Origin: Ditylenchus dipsaci
Lineage: Eukaryota; Nematoda; Chromadorea; Rhabditida; Anguinidae
Reading direction: 5' to 3'
Length of the DNA stretch: 64,000 nt
Assembly: GCA_004194705.1 (NCBI GenBank)
Contig: SADC01000502.1
Location: 1 to 64,000, forward strand
Below, one piece after another: positions 23,290 through 36,900 of this stretch (position 1 is its first letter; every line of letters begins with the position of its first letter). The position numbers were made by a program, and so were the translations under genes. Below the pieces are notes generated by a model that did no database searches, was not told the DNA's origin, and worked only from the letters and a program-made list of their open reading frames with translations.

Positions 23290-23830
23290 CCATATAAAAA
23301 TTGGACGATTAAATGTGCTACCTTTTGGCTGAAAAGTGACACCTTTTGCGGAAAAGGCCACCTTTTTGAGTTTCGGTTAACAAAGCTGAAATGTGCCACC
23401 TTTTGTTGTTGACTATAAAAAAGATTACCGTATATGCTCTATTAATTAGACACCCCTAAGTTCAAAATCGTGTTTTTGGCATTGTGTTTTACCCACTTTT
23501 GATCACTTCTCTCAGGCAAGTTACCAACCATTGATAGCTCATCTTTCTAGCTACAAAATGGGTGGTAACTAGCCTGAGAGAAGTGATCAAAAAGTGGGTC
23601 AAAAACACAATGCCAAAAACACGATTTTGAACTTAGGGGGTGTCTAATTAATAGAGCATATACGGTATGGCCATTCCAAAACCGCCGAATTCTTAAACAC
23701 ACTGTACGATACAGAAATTGACCCATTTCAACAAAAAATTACTTTCCAGCCAAAAAGTGACATAGCTCAACAAAAGGTGGCAATTTTTAGCCAAAAGGTG
23801 GCACTTTTCGAATTAATCCATAAAAATTTT
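23290..23830. mobile_element. Foldback element with a second hairpin inserted at its centre
   Basis: The outer arms carry GTGCCACCTTTTG words on the left and CAAAAGGTGGCAC words on the right (GTGCTACCTTTTGGCTGAAA against AGCCAAAAGGTGGCACTTTT). At the centre, 23427-23669, sits a complete hairpin with ends ACCGTATATGCTCTATTAAT and ATTAATAGAGCATATACGGT. Its middle has the shared core GATAGCTCATCTTTCTAGC/TACAAAATGGG (23531-23560). Confidence 0.85.
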
Positions 23831-24414
23831 GCTACATAAGCGATGAATTAGAAGTAGGCAGCTAAATTTCAGTTCGGTCTATTTCCTTCTGTAAAATACA
23901 GTTCCAGTCCGTCATTCAGGTATTTTATGATAGCAGAATTGGGATTATTGTTGAAAGATGGAACAATTCATAATAACAATGCTGGTATCCACCCCTATTT
24001 CGAGAATTGTGATTGAGAATCATTACTAAAAATGACATCCGATACTTTTTCAAGCTGCTTCGAAATGCAAATCTTGGTTAACACTTTGACGGGCATGACG
24101 ACCACGTTGGAAGTTGATGCCTCGGACAAAATCGAAGTTGGTTTTTTAAAAATCGGAGTGTGAGATTGTCCATTTAATCATTTCGGTTTTATAGAGTGTG
24201 AAGGCCAAGACCTAGGATAAAGAAGGCATCCCGCCAGACTAGCAACGTCTCATCTTGAAAACACTCTGTAAAAAAGTTAAATTAAATTCACCTATATAAT
24301 TGTACACCCATTTAGAAAAGTGAGTCATTGATGAAGTGCCAGATGCACTGGCAACTTTTAATGCACACAAAAGACAGTACTGTTATGTACTCAAAAGCGT
24401 GTACTCATTTTTTA

Positions 24415-24715
24415 TGTCTAAGGTAAGTGAGTGCGCGCATCTCTAACCCATCAAGCCCCCTGCGCCCCATTCGGGGCTTCGCTCCCGAACGAGTTTTGGT
24501 CCATTTGCACCCTAATACGGCCATAAATCCATTCAAAAATGGTCAAAATGGGTGCTTTGGGTGGTCCTTAAACTCTAATTTATTGACCAGAACTCAAAAA
24601 TAATGCCTTTTTTGAACTCCTGAGGCCATTTTAGGTCGATATGGGTGTTTGGAAACACTTTTTAAAAAAGTTGATTTGGGGGAGGGGGGTATAGCCAAGT
24701 AGCGCCAAAAAAAAA
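24415..24715. mobile_element. Partial copy of the 12.1-13.0 kb foldback element
   Basis: Shares CTAAGGTAAGTGAGTGCGCG, CAAGCCCCCTGCGCCCC, TTGGTCCATTTGCACC and GGTCGATATGGGTGTTTGGA with the right half of the element at 12103-13035. The left arm is missing, so it is truncated. Confidence 0.75.
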
Positions 24716-25382
24716 TTTGCATTGGTTCAGGTTGGCAAGAGGTGGATTTATAGGCCAACAGGTGGCTTTTTGAAAAAATAATTTTCTCACTTTTATTGCT
24801 TGTTTTCTCGTGGATTCTATCAGCGCATCTAATATTTTATATACCAATCTAAAGACATTTTCCTTATCTTTTTAAAAATTGAAGTAATACGAACATTCAT
24901 AAAAACTTCACAAAAGTATGAGGTGGCCTCAGATGTGGCCTGAAATTTTCAGCTGAAAAGCCATTTCTTACCAACCCTGCCTTGGTTCCCCAAGGCAAAA
25001 AAGTGTAAAAATATCGAAAAAAATATATTCGAAATTGGCGCTGAAACATTTTTTAAAGGGAATCTTTATATGGTCACACCTTTCTGAAGTTATTGGTTTA
25101 CAACCCAATTTTTGGAGAGTTTTTGCAATTTTATGTTCGATATCTCTGCGGAACACTCAAGGACAACATTTTGGCTTTCTGTTAAGCACAAACACGTATA
25201 ATTGAAGTTACTTCTAAAAAAATTTTCCTTGCCCTCCAAATTGGTGATGGTGGATTTTAGCCTGGATTTAAGGTGGATTTTTGTGTTCAAGCCCACTTTT
25301 CTGCCAGGTAGGGTAGGCAAATGTCCAGTTAGAGTGGGCAGGTAGCCAGACAGATAGTTAAGTGTTCAGGTGGAATCTCTAC

Positions 25383-26870
25383 AGTCAAACTTTGATATAA
25401 CGTACACCCTGGGACCAGATCAGGTGTGCGTTATGGGCGGCGGTAAATTGAACCTATACAAATTGAACCTAGGTAAATTGAACCTGAGGTAATTGAACCT
25501 TAAAATTTGTCTTGAAAGGATTTTTTTATTCAAATGAGATTTTTTTCCAGTTGGGTTGCCAGATCACATTGTTTCAAATGAGGCAGCATATTCCACCGTG
25601 GTGAATTTCTCGTCCAATGAATTTACCCGTGGTAAATCCGCGCACTAAATTTCTGAAGTCACAGCTGCGAATCCTGGTGCTGGTAAACATCATTTTTTCT
25701 GGAATAACAGTCCTAAACTAACTTTCCTAAGACCAGTAAGCCTTTGTCCTGTTAAATGTTTTGGTCCACTCAATCTATATCCGAGTTCATGTGGTGAATC
25801 AATTAAGATGACCACCTGGAAAATTTTTTATATTATGTTTCCAAACTACTTTCTCTCTCTAATTATTTTAATCCTTATATCTAGGGTTTCATTTGGTCGG
25901 CTTTTTGGATCGGTTGGTCTAAAAAAACCGGTCTTTTTAAACCTGGTTTTCAGTTAACCGACCGTTCGGCTAATTGGCCGAATGCGAGTTTTCTGCCACA
26001 TCCGAGGAGTGAATAATAAACCAATCTTTCCATAACAGTGTTCACCCCCTGAGCAAATCTATTCTGCATATTATCATCTGAAAATGAATACCACTAGAGA
26101 CCAGTGACCCGAGATTTCTTTGGCTTGCTTCTGCACTGCCCCTTGAATTCTATTTAGTTCCACCTTGGTCTTTTCGGCGTAATGATTGTGAGACGTCGTT
26201 ACTTTCACTATGCCATCGAAAATTGAAGCTCTTCCTATTCGAATATGCCATGAAACCAAAAAAATATACATAAGCTTTTAAAAATACCTGGGCATTTGCT
26301 ATTCACTTTTCCATCCACTCCAAGCTTGTAAAAGATGTAGTGCCAGTAAGTTCGCTTCCTATTTGCTCTTTTCGCCAGTATAGATATTCCTCAAAATGAC
26401 TCATCGGTTTTTTTTCTCTCGCTTAAAGCATCTCCATTTTGAACTACTAAAAGAAAGTTCAACAATTGGCCAAAAAGTGGAAAGGGACTATATGTACAAA
26501 TGATGACCGACACTTAGTTGCCAGCACTTGGCGATCTATATATACTTCAACCACTAAACTACCACGAAACTATCACCCAAGTAACACTATCTAGATGAGA
26601 GAGACCTGGGTAGCGCAACCAGAAAAATGCTTTTAGGTATTAGGTCGAGCCCATACTATGGGGTCGACCTAATATCCTTGTGGTATTCCTCTCTTTTCTG
26701 GTGCTTACCTATCACCGAGATGGTTACTTTTTATACGCCGGAAAAATTAAAATAGTTCTGATAAAAAATCGTCTCAAGACAAATTTTAAGGTTCAATTTA
26801 CCTCAGGTTCAATTTACCTCAGTTCAATTTACCTAGGTTCAATTTACCTAGAGCCGTGCGTTATAGTCGA
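25383..26870. repeat. Foldback with AATTGAACCTAGGTA minisatellite arms
   Basis: Four to five 15-bp units (AAATTGAACCTAGGT) at 25440-25505 are mirrored by AGGTTCAATTTACCT units at 26790-26855. The pairing continues inward (AAAATTTGTCTTGA against TCAAGACAAATTTT). A CAGTCAAACTTTGATATAACG-type terminus lies at 25382. The interior of about 1.2 kb has no recognised gene. Confidence 0.8.
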
Positions 26871-27000
26871 GGGTAGGCGTAGTAAGCGAGGCTGGGCGAA
26901 GGTATGCGAGGTAGGCGAAGAAAGGCAAGGATAGATAAGGGTAGGCGAGGATAGGCGAGGGTAAGCGAGGGTAGGCGAGGTAGAGTAGGTGGGTTAGCAG
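26870..27000 (+). repeat. GGTAGGCGAG minisatellite
   Basis: About twelve loose 10-11 bp units of GGTAGGCGAG, diverged by single-base changes, next to the foldback that ends at 26870. Confidence 0.75.
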
Positions 27001-27387
27001 GTAGGGTTGATGATCTACCCGAACCATTAACGCACTCGAAAGATTAATCTACCCGAACTACTAATGTACATGAACCACTAATGTTCCCAAACCACAGGAA
27101 TAGTGCCCGAATCACTGATGTTCCCGGACGGCATAAGCGCCGATAGGCGCCTGCAGACCCTAGTAAGGGATATATTGGGAGGGGAAGTCTGTATGACGCA
27201 TCATACCATCAATGTTTATTTATAGTTGGTAAAAACACATGCCACAAATGTTCGTTTTATTTAGGGTTGGGTGATGGTGACCAACGGTGAGTCATCGAAA
27301 ATTCTGAAAAAGTCGTAAACTAATGAAAGTGACTGGGTGAGTCACTGCAATTTTGAAAACCGGAAATCACCCAACTCTGGTTTCGTG

Positions 27388-27812
27388 TTTCAGTCAAACC
27401 TCGATTTAATGACCCCCGCCTCAAGTTCGTTCCCCTGGGGTGCGAAACTTCTTTAAGCTGATTTTAAAAGCGCATTCTCAGATCTTTCCACAGCCTGGTC
27501 GCAATATTGCAAGGATTCCGACTTTGCCGATAGTTTTCCAAAAATCTAAAGTTTTTGCTTTTAAAAAGCAAAACCTCGATTTAACGACCCCCCTTTTAAA
27601 AAATAGAGGGTCGTTAAATCGAGCTTTTGCTTTTTTAAATCAAAAACTTTAGGTTTTCGGAAAACGATTCGCAAAATCGGAGCCTTTGCGATATTTGCGA
27701 CCAGACTGTGGAAAGATCTGACAATGCGCTTTTAAAAATCAGCTTAAAAAAGTGTCGGACTCTAGGTAGGAAGGAACTTGAGGTGGGTAGTTAAATCGAG
27801 GTTTGACTGTGT
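27388..27812. mobile_element. Foldback MITE, copy 2 of the pogo-like-ended family
   Basis: The ends CAGTCAAACCTCGATTTAAT and TTAAATCGAGGTTTGACTG are inverted. TCTTTCCACAGCCTGGTCGC mirrors GCGACCAGACTGTGGAAAGA. At the centre GTCGTTAAATCGAG words face each other. Related to 22277-22735. Confidence 0.85.
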
Positions 27813-27854
27813 CAATAGTCACAATGTACTTAATCGAGAATCTTTTTTTTTTGA

Positions 27855-29449
27855 TCAAATGGGTGCTGCTTGTGGCTCAATCAACAATTCATTAAGCGCC
27901 ACATGGGAGGGCAATGAAAGTGCATATAAAACACTCTGAGCCACGTCTTCTGGCTCCAGAATCTTGTGACCAGCCTTAGAAAAGTCGTATAGTGTCTTAG
28001 CCTAAAATCCTTTTACTTTTAAGTTACTAATAGCAATAGATGAGCTTACTTCATTGTCAGAAGATCTACTAGCCAATTTGGTAGCTACATCCCCCGGCTG
28101 AATATTAGTCACCCGGATGCCGTAGTCGACCAGCTCTTGGCGAAGTGCCTGGGAAAATCCTTCAATATAGAATTTCGTGCCTGAGTAGACGGCTAGACCC
28201 GCAAACCCCTAAATTAAAAATCAGCGGAATATTATTATTATACATTATACAAATAAATAACAATCATTTACCCTTCTGCCAGCATCAGATGTGATATTTA
28301 GGATATGCCCAGCTTTGCGTTCCACCATGTGTGGCACAACGGCACCAACCATGTTCGTTGTTCCATGGCAATTTACATCTATCTGGCGACGCCATTCCTG
28401 CAGCAACAGCGAAAATCAGTACATGTTTCTTACTAGCGGAACACTGGGTTAATAAACTAGAAGCTCAAGATTGGGGGCTGAGCAGAGTTTCGGGATGGAT
28501 TTTGGTCCTAGCCAAAAGCGAAACTGTGGATGCTGGAACCGACCTTACAGCCTTTCAATGGAATACGGTCGAAAACTAGGGCTTTTGTTTGTCGTCGGAG
28601 TTTTGGGGTACGGGGCAGAATTATGCCGGATTTCCATTAAAAAAGAACAGATTCCGGTTGTTGAACGAACGTAAATTGGACCAGAATTTTTCGTGTTCAG
28701 ACTATAATGCAAAATAGATTCCGTAGGCTTTTATCTCTTTTTGCAAAACAAGTTTAATATACAACTTAGTCGTCTAAATTAAAAATGTGCACCCGCCTCA
28801 GTGTAACCATTCCTCAGCAAGCAATAGTACATGCAGCCAGCACAATTGACGAGTACATCTATTTTGCCGAAGTGCTGGAGTGTTTTAGTGACCAACTGCT
28901 GGACTGCTTCCTGACTGGTCACATCGCATTCCACTGCCACAACTCTACTATGAACACTATCAACAAATGTTGTTTTGTTTGTATCTCCTAGTTGAGCACA
29001 TATTTGCTGCGCTAATTGACGCAATCTATTGATTTGACGAGAGGCTAGCACCACCTTCGCTCCTCCTTCTACTGCCAGAGCACGAGCAATCGCCTAAACT
29101 ATACTTTATTATTTACAGCTTCACAGTGTAAAAGAATTCAACGATGAACTTTAAAAATAAATCCTTTTTGCAAAGGAAATAAATTAAATTTAGGGAGCAA
29201 TTTTGAAATTCAAAAAGGTGCAGAATGTTCAAAGACTGCAAACATCCAAACTTTATAATTTTATATGATAAGCAGGCAACAAACCTCTCCAATGCCTTCA
29301 CTAGCACCAGTCACAATACATACTTTGCCACTCAGTCGATTTCCTGTAGTTAAAAAACATTAAAAATTTGAAAAAAAATATTTTTGACCTTTTTAAATTG
29401 ATAAATATTGTCTCACCCACTGATTTACTAATTTTCCCCACTGATTCAT
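27855..29449 (-). CDS. Short-chain dehydrogenase/reductase (classical SDR)
   Basis: NAD(P)-dependent oxidoreductase of the classical SDR family, about 270 residues. Exons (minus): 29417-29449 (possible start, MNQWGKL), 29285-29343, about 28797-29093, 28272-28397, 28050-28208, 27855-28001 (stop TGA). Visible motifs in order: cofactor loop TGASEGIG (29293-29316), DVLVNCAG (NNAG-like) at the end of exon 3, a catalytic-Ser segment NITSDAG, and YSGTK, the catalytic YxxxK, in exon 5. The C-terminus EPEDVAQSVLYAL resembles DHRS11/YdfG-like enzymes. The exon 1 to 2 junction and the exon 3 donor are each one base out of phase, which I take as assembly indels. The stop-proximal exons are clean. It lies in the same orientation about 1.5 kb downstream of the NRPS-like reductase and may act on its aldehyde product (inference). 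Substrate unknown. Confidence 0.9.
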
Positions 29450-29861
29450 GTTTTTCTTTTATCAAATCGTTAAAAAAAGAATTTCTCGGTGTTTCACAAT
29501 TATAATTTTTTGAATCAGCAGGTAAATCCCTGTAGAAGTGGGCTAGACTAGAGAGCGAGACCTAAGATTACGGCAGAATGAGAGGACTCGGTACCCGCCT
29601 CACAATCGTTATTTTAACATCCTTGATTCCACCGAGAAATATTTATTTCGGACGGTGCGCGTGAGCCCTTGACTTTTTTTTCAAAAATGTAAAAGTTGTT
29701 TGGAGAGCTGTTCATAATAACCTGTTTTAATTTGTCTTTGTAACAGTTTTTTCAAAAATCAGAATTTGCAGAACGAGAATGAGAGTCTAGTAAAATTTTG
29801 ACTAGATTCTCATCCTGTAAATTGACATTCTCATTTTTGAAAACACTGATTTTTTCCGGGC

Positions 29862-30265
29862 AAAACTTTTTCTTGTCGCCGAAAAAATCTTTCTTGTCGC
29901 CGATCATTTTAAATATTATTTTATCAATTTGTCCAACTTTTTTCACCTTTTTTCAAAGTTTTAACACCATCAGGTATCCTACAATTCTAGTTTCTAAGGA
30001 GTTATCAGTTGTTGAATCATCTTTGCAAAATGTGCCACAAAAAGCAAAAATAGGGAGCAAGTCAGAAAAACAATTTGTTTCATACTTTTATTTTTTGTGG
30101 AACATTTTGCAGCGATGATGCAACAACTGATACCTCGTTAGAAACTAGAATCGCAGGCCTACCTGATGGTGTTAAAACTTTTTTTAAACAGGTGAAAAAG
30201 AGTTGGATAAATTTATAAAATAAGATTTAAAAATTATCGGCGACAAAAAACGTTTTGTCCCTTTT
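29862..30265. mobile_element. Foldback MITE between SDR and NRPS-like gene
   Basis: CTTGTCGCCGAAAAAATC/CTTGTCGCCGATCATTTT at the left mirrors AAAATTATCGGCGACAAAAA at the right. AATTCTAGTTTCTAAGGAG mirrors CTCGTTAGAAACTAGAATC. AACATTTTGCAGCGATGATG pairs with CATCTTTGCAAAATGTG. Confidence 0.85.
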
Positions 30266-30442
30266 TACCCCCCTATTTATATTAGTATTCAGTGTATTAT
30301 TTTGAACAGATGATGAAAAAATGTTTCCTTCTGGTTGAACTGGTGCAAACAAGTAGCTTTCTGGCAATTGTAAACTATTAGGTGGCGTACTACGACGATA
30401 AACAGACTTCTTAGAAAGAGACAAATCAAACATTTCTTTCAT
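30240..30442 (-). CDS. Exon-like segment between SDR and NRPS-like gene
   Basis: An open segment starting MKEMFDLSLSKKSVYRRSTP, continuing with PPNSLQLPES and ending at a possible donor after a G run (AGGGGGGTAAAAAG). Its composition looks coding, unlike the surrounding DNA. It could be a leader exon of the SDR gene or an orphan exon of the NRPS-like gene. The phase to the SDR exon at 29343 would fit only if the G run length were off by one. No family recognised. Confidence 0.3.
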
Positions 30443-30902
30443 TGAAAATATAATATTTTTACATGTAAAATTGCTTTTTCAATATGATTCGTCTTCTGTT
30501 ATATACTTATTTCCTTCGAAACAACAAAAACAAAGCCTTTGATGGCTGGAGTGGAAAATTCCCGATGGGTTTTCTCTTCTTTTTTGCCAGAAAAATGAGA
30601 AGTGAGAGAAAAAATGTGATCTGCACAGTCAAAGTTGCAATCCTATTTTGTATACATATGAACAATTATTTTATAATCTCTTTATTCAATTAGGTTTCAA
30701 TATTTTGTGCCTTTATTGTTAAGAAATTATTCAATTTTTGTTCAACGCTCTAAAATCCCAAGATGCCAAACTGCATTTTCGAAAATGTTAGTGGATGCCT
30801 TTTAGTGGATACTTTCGAAAGATGACCTCCGACTAACCTATACTTAATATTTTCCCGTTATCAAGCATCTAGCTTAGTAAGCAACAATTCTTAATTTAAA
30901 AA

Positions 30903-33900
30903 TTATAAAAGAAGCACGTTAATATTGAGACTTGCCTGGAGAAGGTTTGGATGGCGCAGAAAGCACTTGCCTTTCCACCAGCACTTGCAACCAGTGGCGC
31001 ACCAATTTCTCTTCTATCTTTGGGTATTCCCCAGTTTCTGGTTAACTCATTGCTCAACAAGTAGTCAGTGTTGGTGCGCAAGTATTGAGATTGGTTAAAG
31101 AAAAACTGTTCATCCCTGAAGTAGTTAACTATATTATGCTGTCAACTATTTTCGATTATCACCTGATCATAACTTGCACCAATTTTTTGTTGTTGTAGAC
31201 AATTATCTTCACTTGTGCGTATCCTAAACTTATTTCGTTTAGCGAAATCAATTTCCATGTGCCAATTACATGTCAATCCAACTGTCTAAACTAATTTTCT
31301 CAATAATGAAGCCGAACTGATTGAGCCAGTCCACGAACTGTGACCATTTGGGTGCTTGCTGACTGTTGGTGATATGGAAAGTTTTGCCCACATTTCTGCA
31401 GAAACAAGTGGTTGTCAACTCACCAATTAGTTTGGCTGAGAAGTCGACTGGAGTCATTTCCATCTGCGAAATCATTCTTTTATGGGCTCGTTTTAGACAA
31501 CTCAGACAAGCAGGGCTCCGAGTGAAAATTTTCAAAAAAAAGGACATTTTGACTGTTTTTGAAGTAAAAGGGTCATTTTATCCAGTGCTTGTTGCCATTT
31601 TGAAGCGAAAAAGATTTGACTGAATTTTCAAAGATAAAAAAATATTTGGGTGTCAAAAAAGGACAAATCTCTTTAAAATGGATGATTCAGAGCCCTGCAG
31701 ATAAGTCATTTCATAGCAGTAAGTAAGCAGTAAATAAGTTCATATTTTATTTATTTTTGTTATATTTTTTATTTTGTAAAAGAGTTGTAATATTAAAACT
31801 TGAAAAGTTAGTAAGAATTTTTTTTATTGTATAACGAAATAACTGGGAAAGTACCGCATATTTTCCTGCCATAAATTGAAGCCCGATTACGGTTAAGGTC
31901 CAATTAACCTTGTATTGTGACTTAACCACAAAACCCAAAATTCTCACCGTCCAATCCACATTAGGAGCCTTTCTAGTGCAAATGACAGACAAAAGCATGA
32001 GGTAGATGAAGTCCTGTTCATTCCAGTAGCCAGCACTGGATGAAGCTGCCTGATTACCCAACCTGTAGATTATGCAGGGGAGGCCACGGGACTGAGACCT
32101 GCAAGCTCAACAGTCATAGCTCATGTTTTCTAACAAAAAGCGAATTAACCTTCTGACTAACTGCTCAGCTACATACTTACTCTGACCATACCATCAGAGA
32201 GTTTCTCTTTGACATGTTCAACAGCAAAGTTTTCGTCTACATTAACTACTCCTGCAGGTATTACTGCGTCAGTGCTGAAGAATTTAATTGAATTCATTCT
32301 TCCACATAACATTACCGTATTTCCTCTTGGGATGGCGTTCTTGACCCACTTTTTAAAAATTGCTCATAGGCAAGTTAAGGGGCGTTTACAATGAGTGTGA
32401 GATTTGGCGTGTTTTTAACGCGGGAATAGCTGTACTTTTTTCTTGACTGAAATTTTTTTTCTGTTAGTACCATTTTGTAGCTAAGATTCAGGGCTTCAAA
32501 ATGAGCTATCGACAAGCAACATCTGATAAAAAAAATCCTTAGGTCTGCACTCAGGACCACACTCAGGCCCACACTCCGGACGAGGGTCAACTCGCTAAGG
32601 GTTTGACTCGCAAAGGTCAACTCGCGAAGGGTTTAACTCGCGAAGGTTAACTCGGGAAGCATTCAACTCGTGAAGGTCAACTTGCGAAGGTTTTTAAAAT
32701 TACGCTTTTATAGGTATCTGAAACGTTTATTGAAGTAATTATTGTCATCATTTTTACCTCGCATTTTCCATTCCCGCTTTTTTTTGAATCATTTGATAAT
32801 AAATGATTTATTTTCAAATTCCGCTTCCGCTTTCCAAATGAATTTTTTTCTTCTTTATATTTCTAACCAAATTAGCAACAAAGAGATGGCACTCACGACT
32901 TACCAAAAGAACATATTTAATTGCTACACTTGGTGTTAGGTAAGGTAGGATTTGGGGGTACATAGGGTAGAGAGTAGCTAGAGAGGAGGTACAACTGGTA
33001 CAAGGGTAGTAGGGTAGGTGGATAGGTAAGAAGAGTAGGTATGCCATAAGAGCGAATGGGCATGCCAAGAAAGTAATTAGGCATGTCAGGAGTGTGGTTA
33101 GGTGAACCGGAAGAATGGTAACGTATGCCAGAAGTCAAATGGATATTTTAGGATAAAGGGTAAGTATACCAGATGGCAGCCTTCAAGTTATGTTACCCAA
33201 TTATTCTATTACGCATGTAGAAGTATTCAAAAGAGAAGCACCCAAGGTGTGCTTTTGATGAGAGGGGGTGACTCTTTTTTCTATTGTCTATTCTTGTAGA
33301 GCATCCGCAAATGTCATGTATACAGTATAATGGCTGTAAACATAGTCGAGTTGACCCCTCAACTTTTTGGGGTCAACTTTTGTCAACATTGCTAAAATAT
33401 CAATTTTTTAATGAGAAAGTGCCAAATCTGATATTCATGACCCCCACTCAACTTTTTGAGCTCTACAAAATAGTTTTAACAGAAACTCAAAATCCTGTCT
33501 CTACAAAATTTTAGCAAAAGTTGACCCTAAGTTGACCCTAGTTGACCCCTCAACTTTTTTTACTCACCGATTTTTCTGCGTCGGATTTTTTTAAATCAGT
33601 CAAAAAAACTGCCTATTTTTCGTGTAGAGCTTAAAAAGTTGCCCTAGGGTCATAAATATCGAAAAAAAATATTAAGAAAAATATTGACATTTTTGAATTT
33701 AAGAAAAAGTTGACCCTAAAAGTTGACTCCGACTATGGTTACAGCCAATAGTCCATACAAGAACTTCAATTTTAAACCCTTCGCGAGTTGACCTTCCGGA
33801 GTCAGAAATACGCAAGGTACCTCATAAAAAATTCCTCATCAAATAGAAAGTACGTCAAAAATTACTTCAGGAATCTTGTAGCTTGGATAGCTTGATTTAC

Positions 33901-36900
33901 AAAAATTACCGATTTTCGGACGAAAGTCAAATTTATATTCTTGGTTTTAACTGTAGCTTAGCTATTATGCTTGTGGAATCTTGAATCACAACTATTTTTG
34001 TAAATTTCAAATAAAATGTGAAAAAGTAAAGTTCACAACCATGAGGATTCGAACCAGCAAGCTTAGAAAGTGGTTTAATTTGAATTAAAACGATTTCCAT
34101 GCGGGACCAGATACGGACAAGAGATACACTTGCTCTGGCCTTAGGTATCTCTCTGTTTTGTTCCTTTTTTTTCAGCCTTCGGTTTTTTTTCAGCCCTCGG
34201 TTTAAATCTTCTCTCTTTTGTTCTTTTTTTTCAGCCCTCAGTTAAAAAATTCTGGCTCTCTTCTTTGTTGATGCTGTCATCCCTTGCTTCGGCCTTAGGT
34301 ATCTTCTCTCTTTTGTTCTTTTTTTTTCAGCCCTCGTTTGGAATTTTTGAACTTTTCTGTGGTTGTGGACACAGTGATTGTGGAATTTTTCTCTCGGTTT
34401 AAAAATTTAAACCGAGAGCTGAAAAAAAGGAACAAAAGAGAGAAGATACCTGAGGCCTCTTTGAATAATTCTTCGAGTGTCGACCCGACTGTGGTCCTGA
34501 GTGCAGACCTAAACATTTTTACCCCAATTTTTTTTATCAGAAGTTGCTTGTCGATAGCTCATTTTAAAGCCCTGAATTTTAGCTACAGAACGGTAGCAAC
34601 AGAAAAAAAAAGTTTCAGCCAAGAAAAAAAGTACAGCTCTTCCCGTGTTAAAAACACGCCAAATTTCACACTCACACGTAAGGTCAACACTCATTGTGAA
34701 CGTGCCTTCACCCTCAAGTTTTAGCCAGTGAGATAAGCTACAAAACGGGTGGTAATTTGCCTAAGGGCAGTTTTCAAAAAGGAAGTGAAAAACACGATTT
34801 TTAATTAGAGGATGCTGCATCATTAGTTTTGTCAAATGCAGAAGTCAATTTAACATTACCTGATATAATGCAATGGCTTAATCTTGTTTTTTAGGCAGAA
34901 ATCGAGCACATTCCTTGTACCTAACACGTTGATCCCATGCAAAGCCTGGACAAAGTTACAAGTAGGACCATTTGAGTAAAGCGAATAAAATAGCAACCTG
35001 ATAAGGGTAGATTAGGTTGACATAAGCAGCCGCATGTATGACTACATCAATATCATAGCTAAGGAAATGGTAGTGCTCTTCCGATAAACCAAACTGAACC
35101 AGAGCGATGTCTGCGGATACAACTTGTACTCTATCTCTGAAGATATAGGAATTAAACTCCATTTTCTGTTATCTTTATTTAATCAGGGCAACAAAACACC
35201 TACTTCAACTGCGCTTGCAATGCCTTAGTCAACAGTCCTCGCTTGTTCAGCGCACTTTCCAGCCTTTGGTCCACCGTCTCCCCAGCCAATTCCCTAACCA
35301 AACAGACCACTCTCGCCTAAATGGACCATAATAAAATTATTTTAGCCCATCTTCTGTAAAACCCTGGAAGAATTCAGCAATTGCACAAGCAAATGAGAGC
35401 CTAGGAAGCCAGTTACCCCTGTCAACAGAATATTAGAGTGGAAAAAGCGATTGTCCCATTCAGTAGATCTCCAGAAGGCCCTCAAATGCAGGTCCATGCT
35501 GCAAAATAAGGTTCGTATATCAACTATTTGGAAAAAAAAATTACACATTATCCTTGACATCGTGAGTATCCACCTGATAGTCTAAGTCCAAGATTTGCTC
35601 AGGACTGCTTCGCTCACTCCCATCCAAAATACAAGCCATTGCATAGACAGTGGGTGCTAGGAATAATTCACGCATGGTTAATTCTACTCCAAACTCCTCA
35701 TTCACTTTTGCCAAGAGACGAGCTGCGAGAAGGGAGTGGCTGCAAGGATTGAACGGTCAACATATCATATTTTATCAAACTATTTGATAAATAGGGCTGG
35801 CGGGTAACCGAAATTTTTGGGTAACTGACCCGAACCAATAACCGGATATTTTCCGTATTTCGGATAAAAAACGAAAAAGGGTGCCCGAGCAGCAAACCTT
35901 AGTGAAACCTGATCATCTGCATATCTTAAAATTTTTGGAAAAGAGGAGACAAAATTTTTTGCGTGTAGACCTGTCGAGTCAAGTTTTCAAGTGGGGCGCT
36001 CAAAAATTTCGAGTCAAATTGAGCGCTTAATAATTTCTACCTTCTAGTCGAGCGCTTGACTAGATAATTTCTAGCGCTTGATAGCTCTTACTTAAGTGAA
36101 ATACGAAATACATTTCTAGAAAATATTAAAATAAAAAGTGATAAGAAATTATTAATTTTATTTATTTCTCCCTTTTTTTAAATTTTCAGATAAAAAATTG
36201 TGTGACGTAAAAACTCACCCTCCCAAATCAAAGAAGCTCTCCTGAATATCCAGGGTTGAATGATGAAGGATTTGGGCCCAGATCTTGGCTAATCTCTGTT
36301 CAGTAGGGGTTTGTGGCAGTGCCTCTGCCTCAACTATATCTCTAGCATAGTCCACTGCTGGCAAGGCTCTCTTGTCGATTTTACTGGAAGCGGCCAGCAC
36401 AGGCATCCTACGAATCCAATAATATTTGCCATAAAGTAAATCCTTGTGGCAAGAATCAGCAACCCTTTGCCAACCAGCGACGCTTGAAAAACACGAAAAT
36501 GAAATTCGTAAAGTTTTTGTTTGTCGCTGGTTGGGGTGTCGGTCTGGCGATTCTACTCTCTATTTTACCTTTCAATAAATACGAAAAACTGTGGAACCAT
36601 GTAAAATGGCAATCTTCTTTTCAGGTCAGCCCTTAAAATTTTTCTTGACACGTTTTCTCGGAGAACCATGTAAGCAGCTAGTTGTTTGTCCTCTCCCTCT
36701 GCCCCAATGCTGATCACTGTACATGAGCTAACGTATTTCAGCTTAAGCAGAGTTGCTTCAATGGCCTACAAAACATCTTTATTCTTTTTTTTTAATCAAA
36801 TTTTGTTATTATATGAGCGGATATAGTTAATTGGGCTATGAAATCGGAATGTAAAAACTGAATCGGAATGTAAAATACCTGCAGTTCCACACCTGAATTC

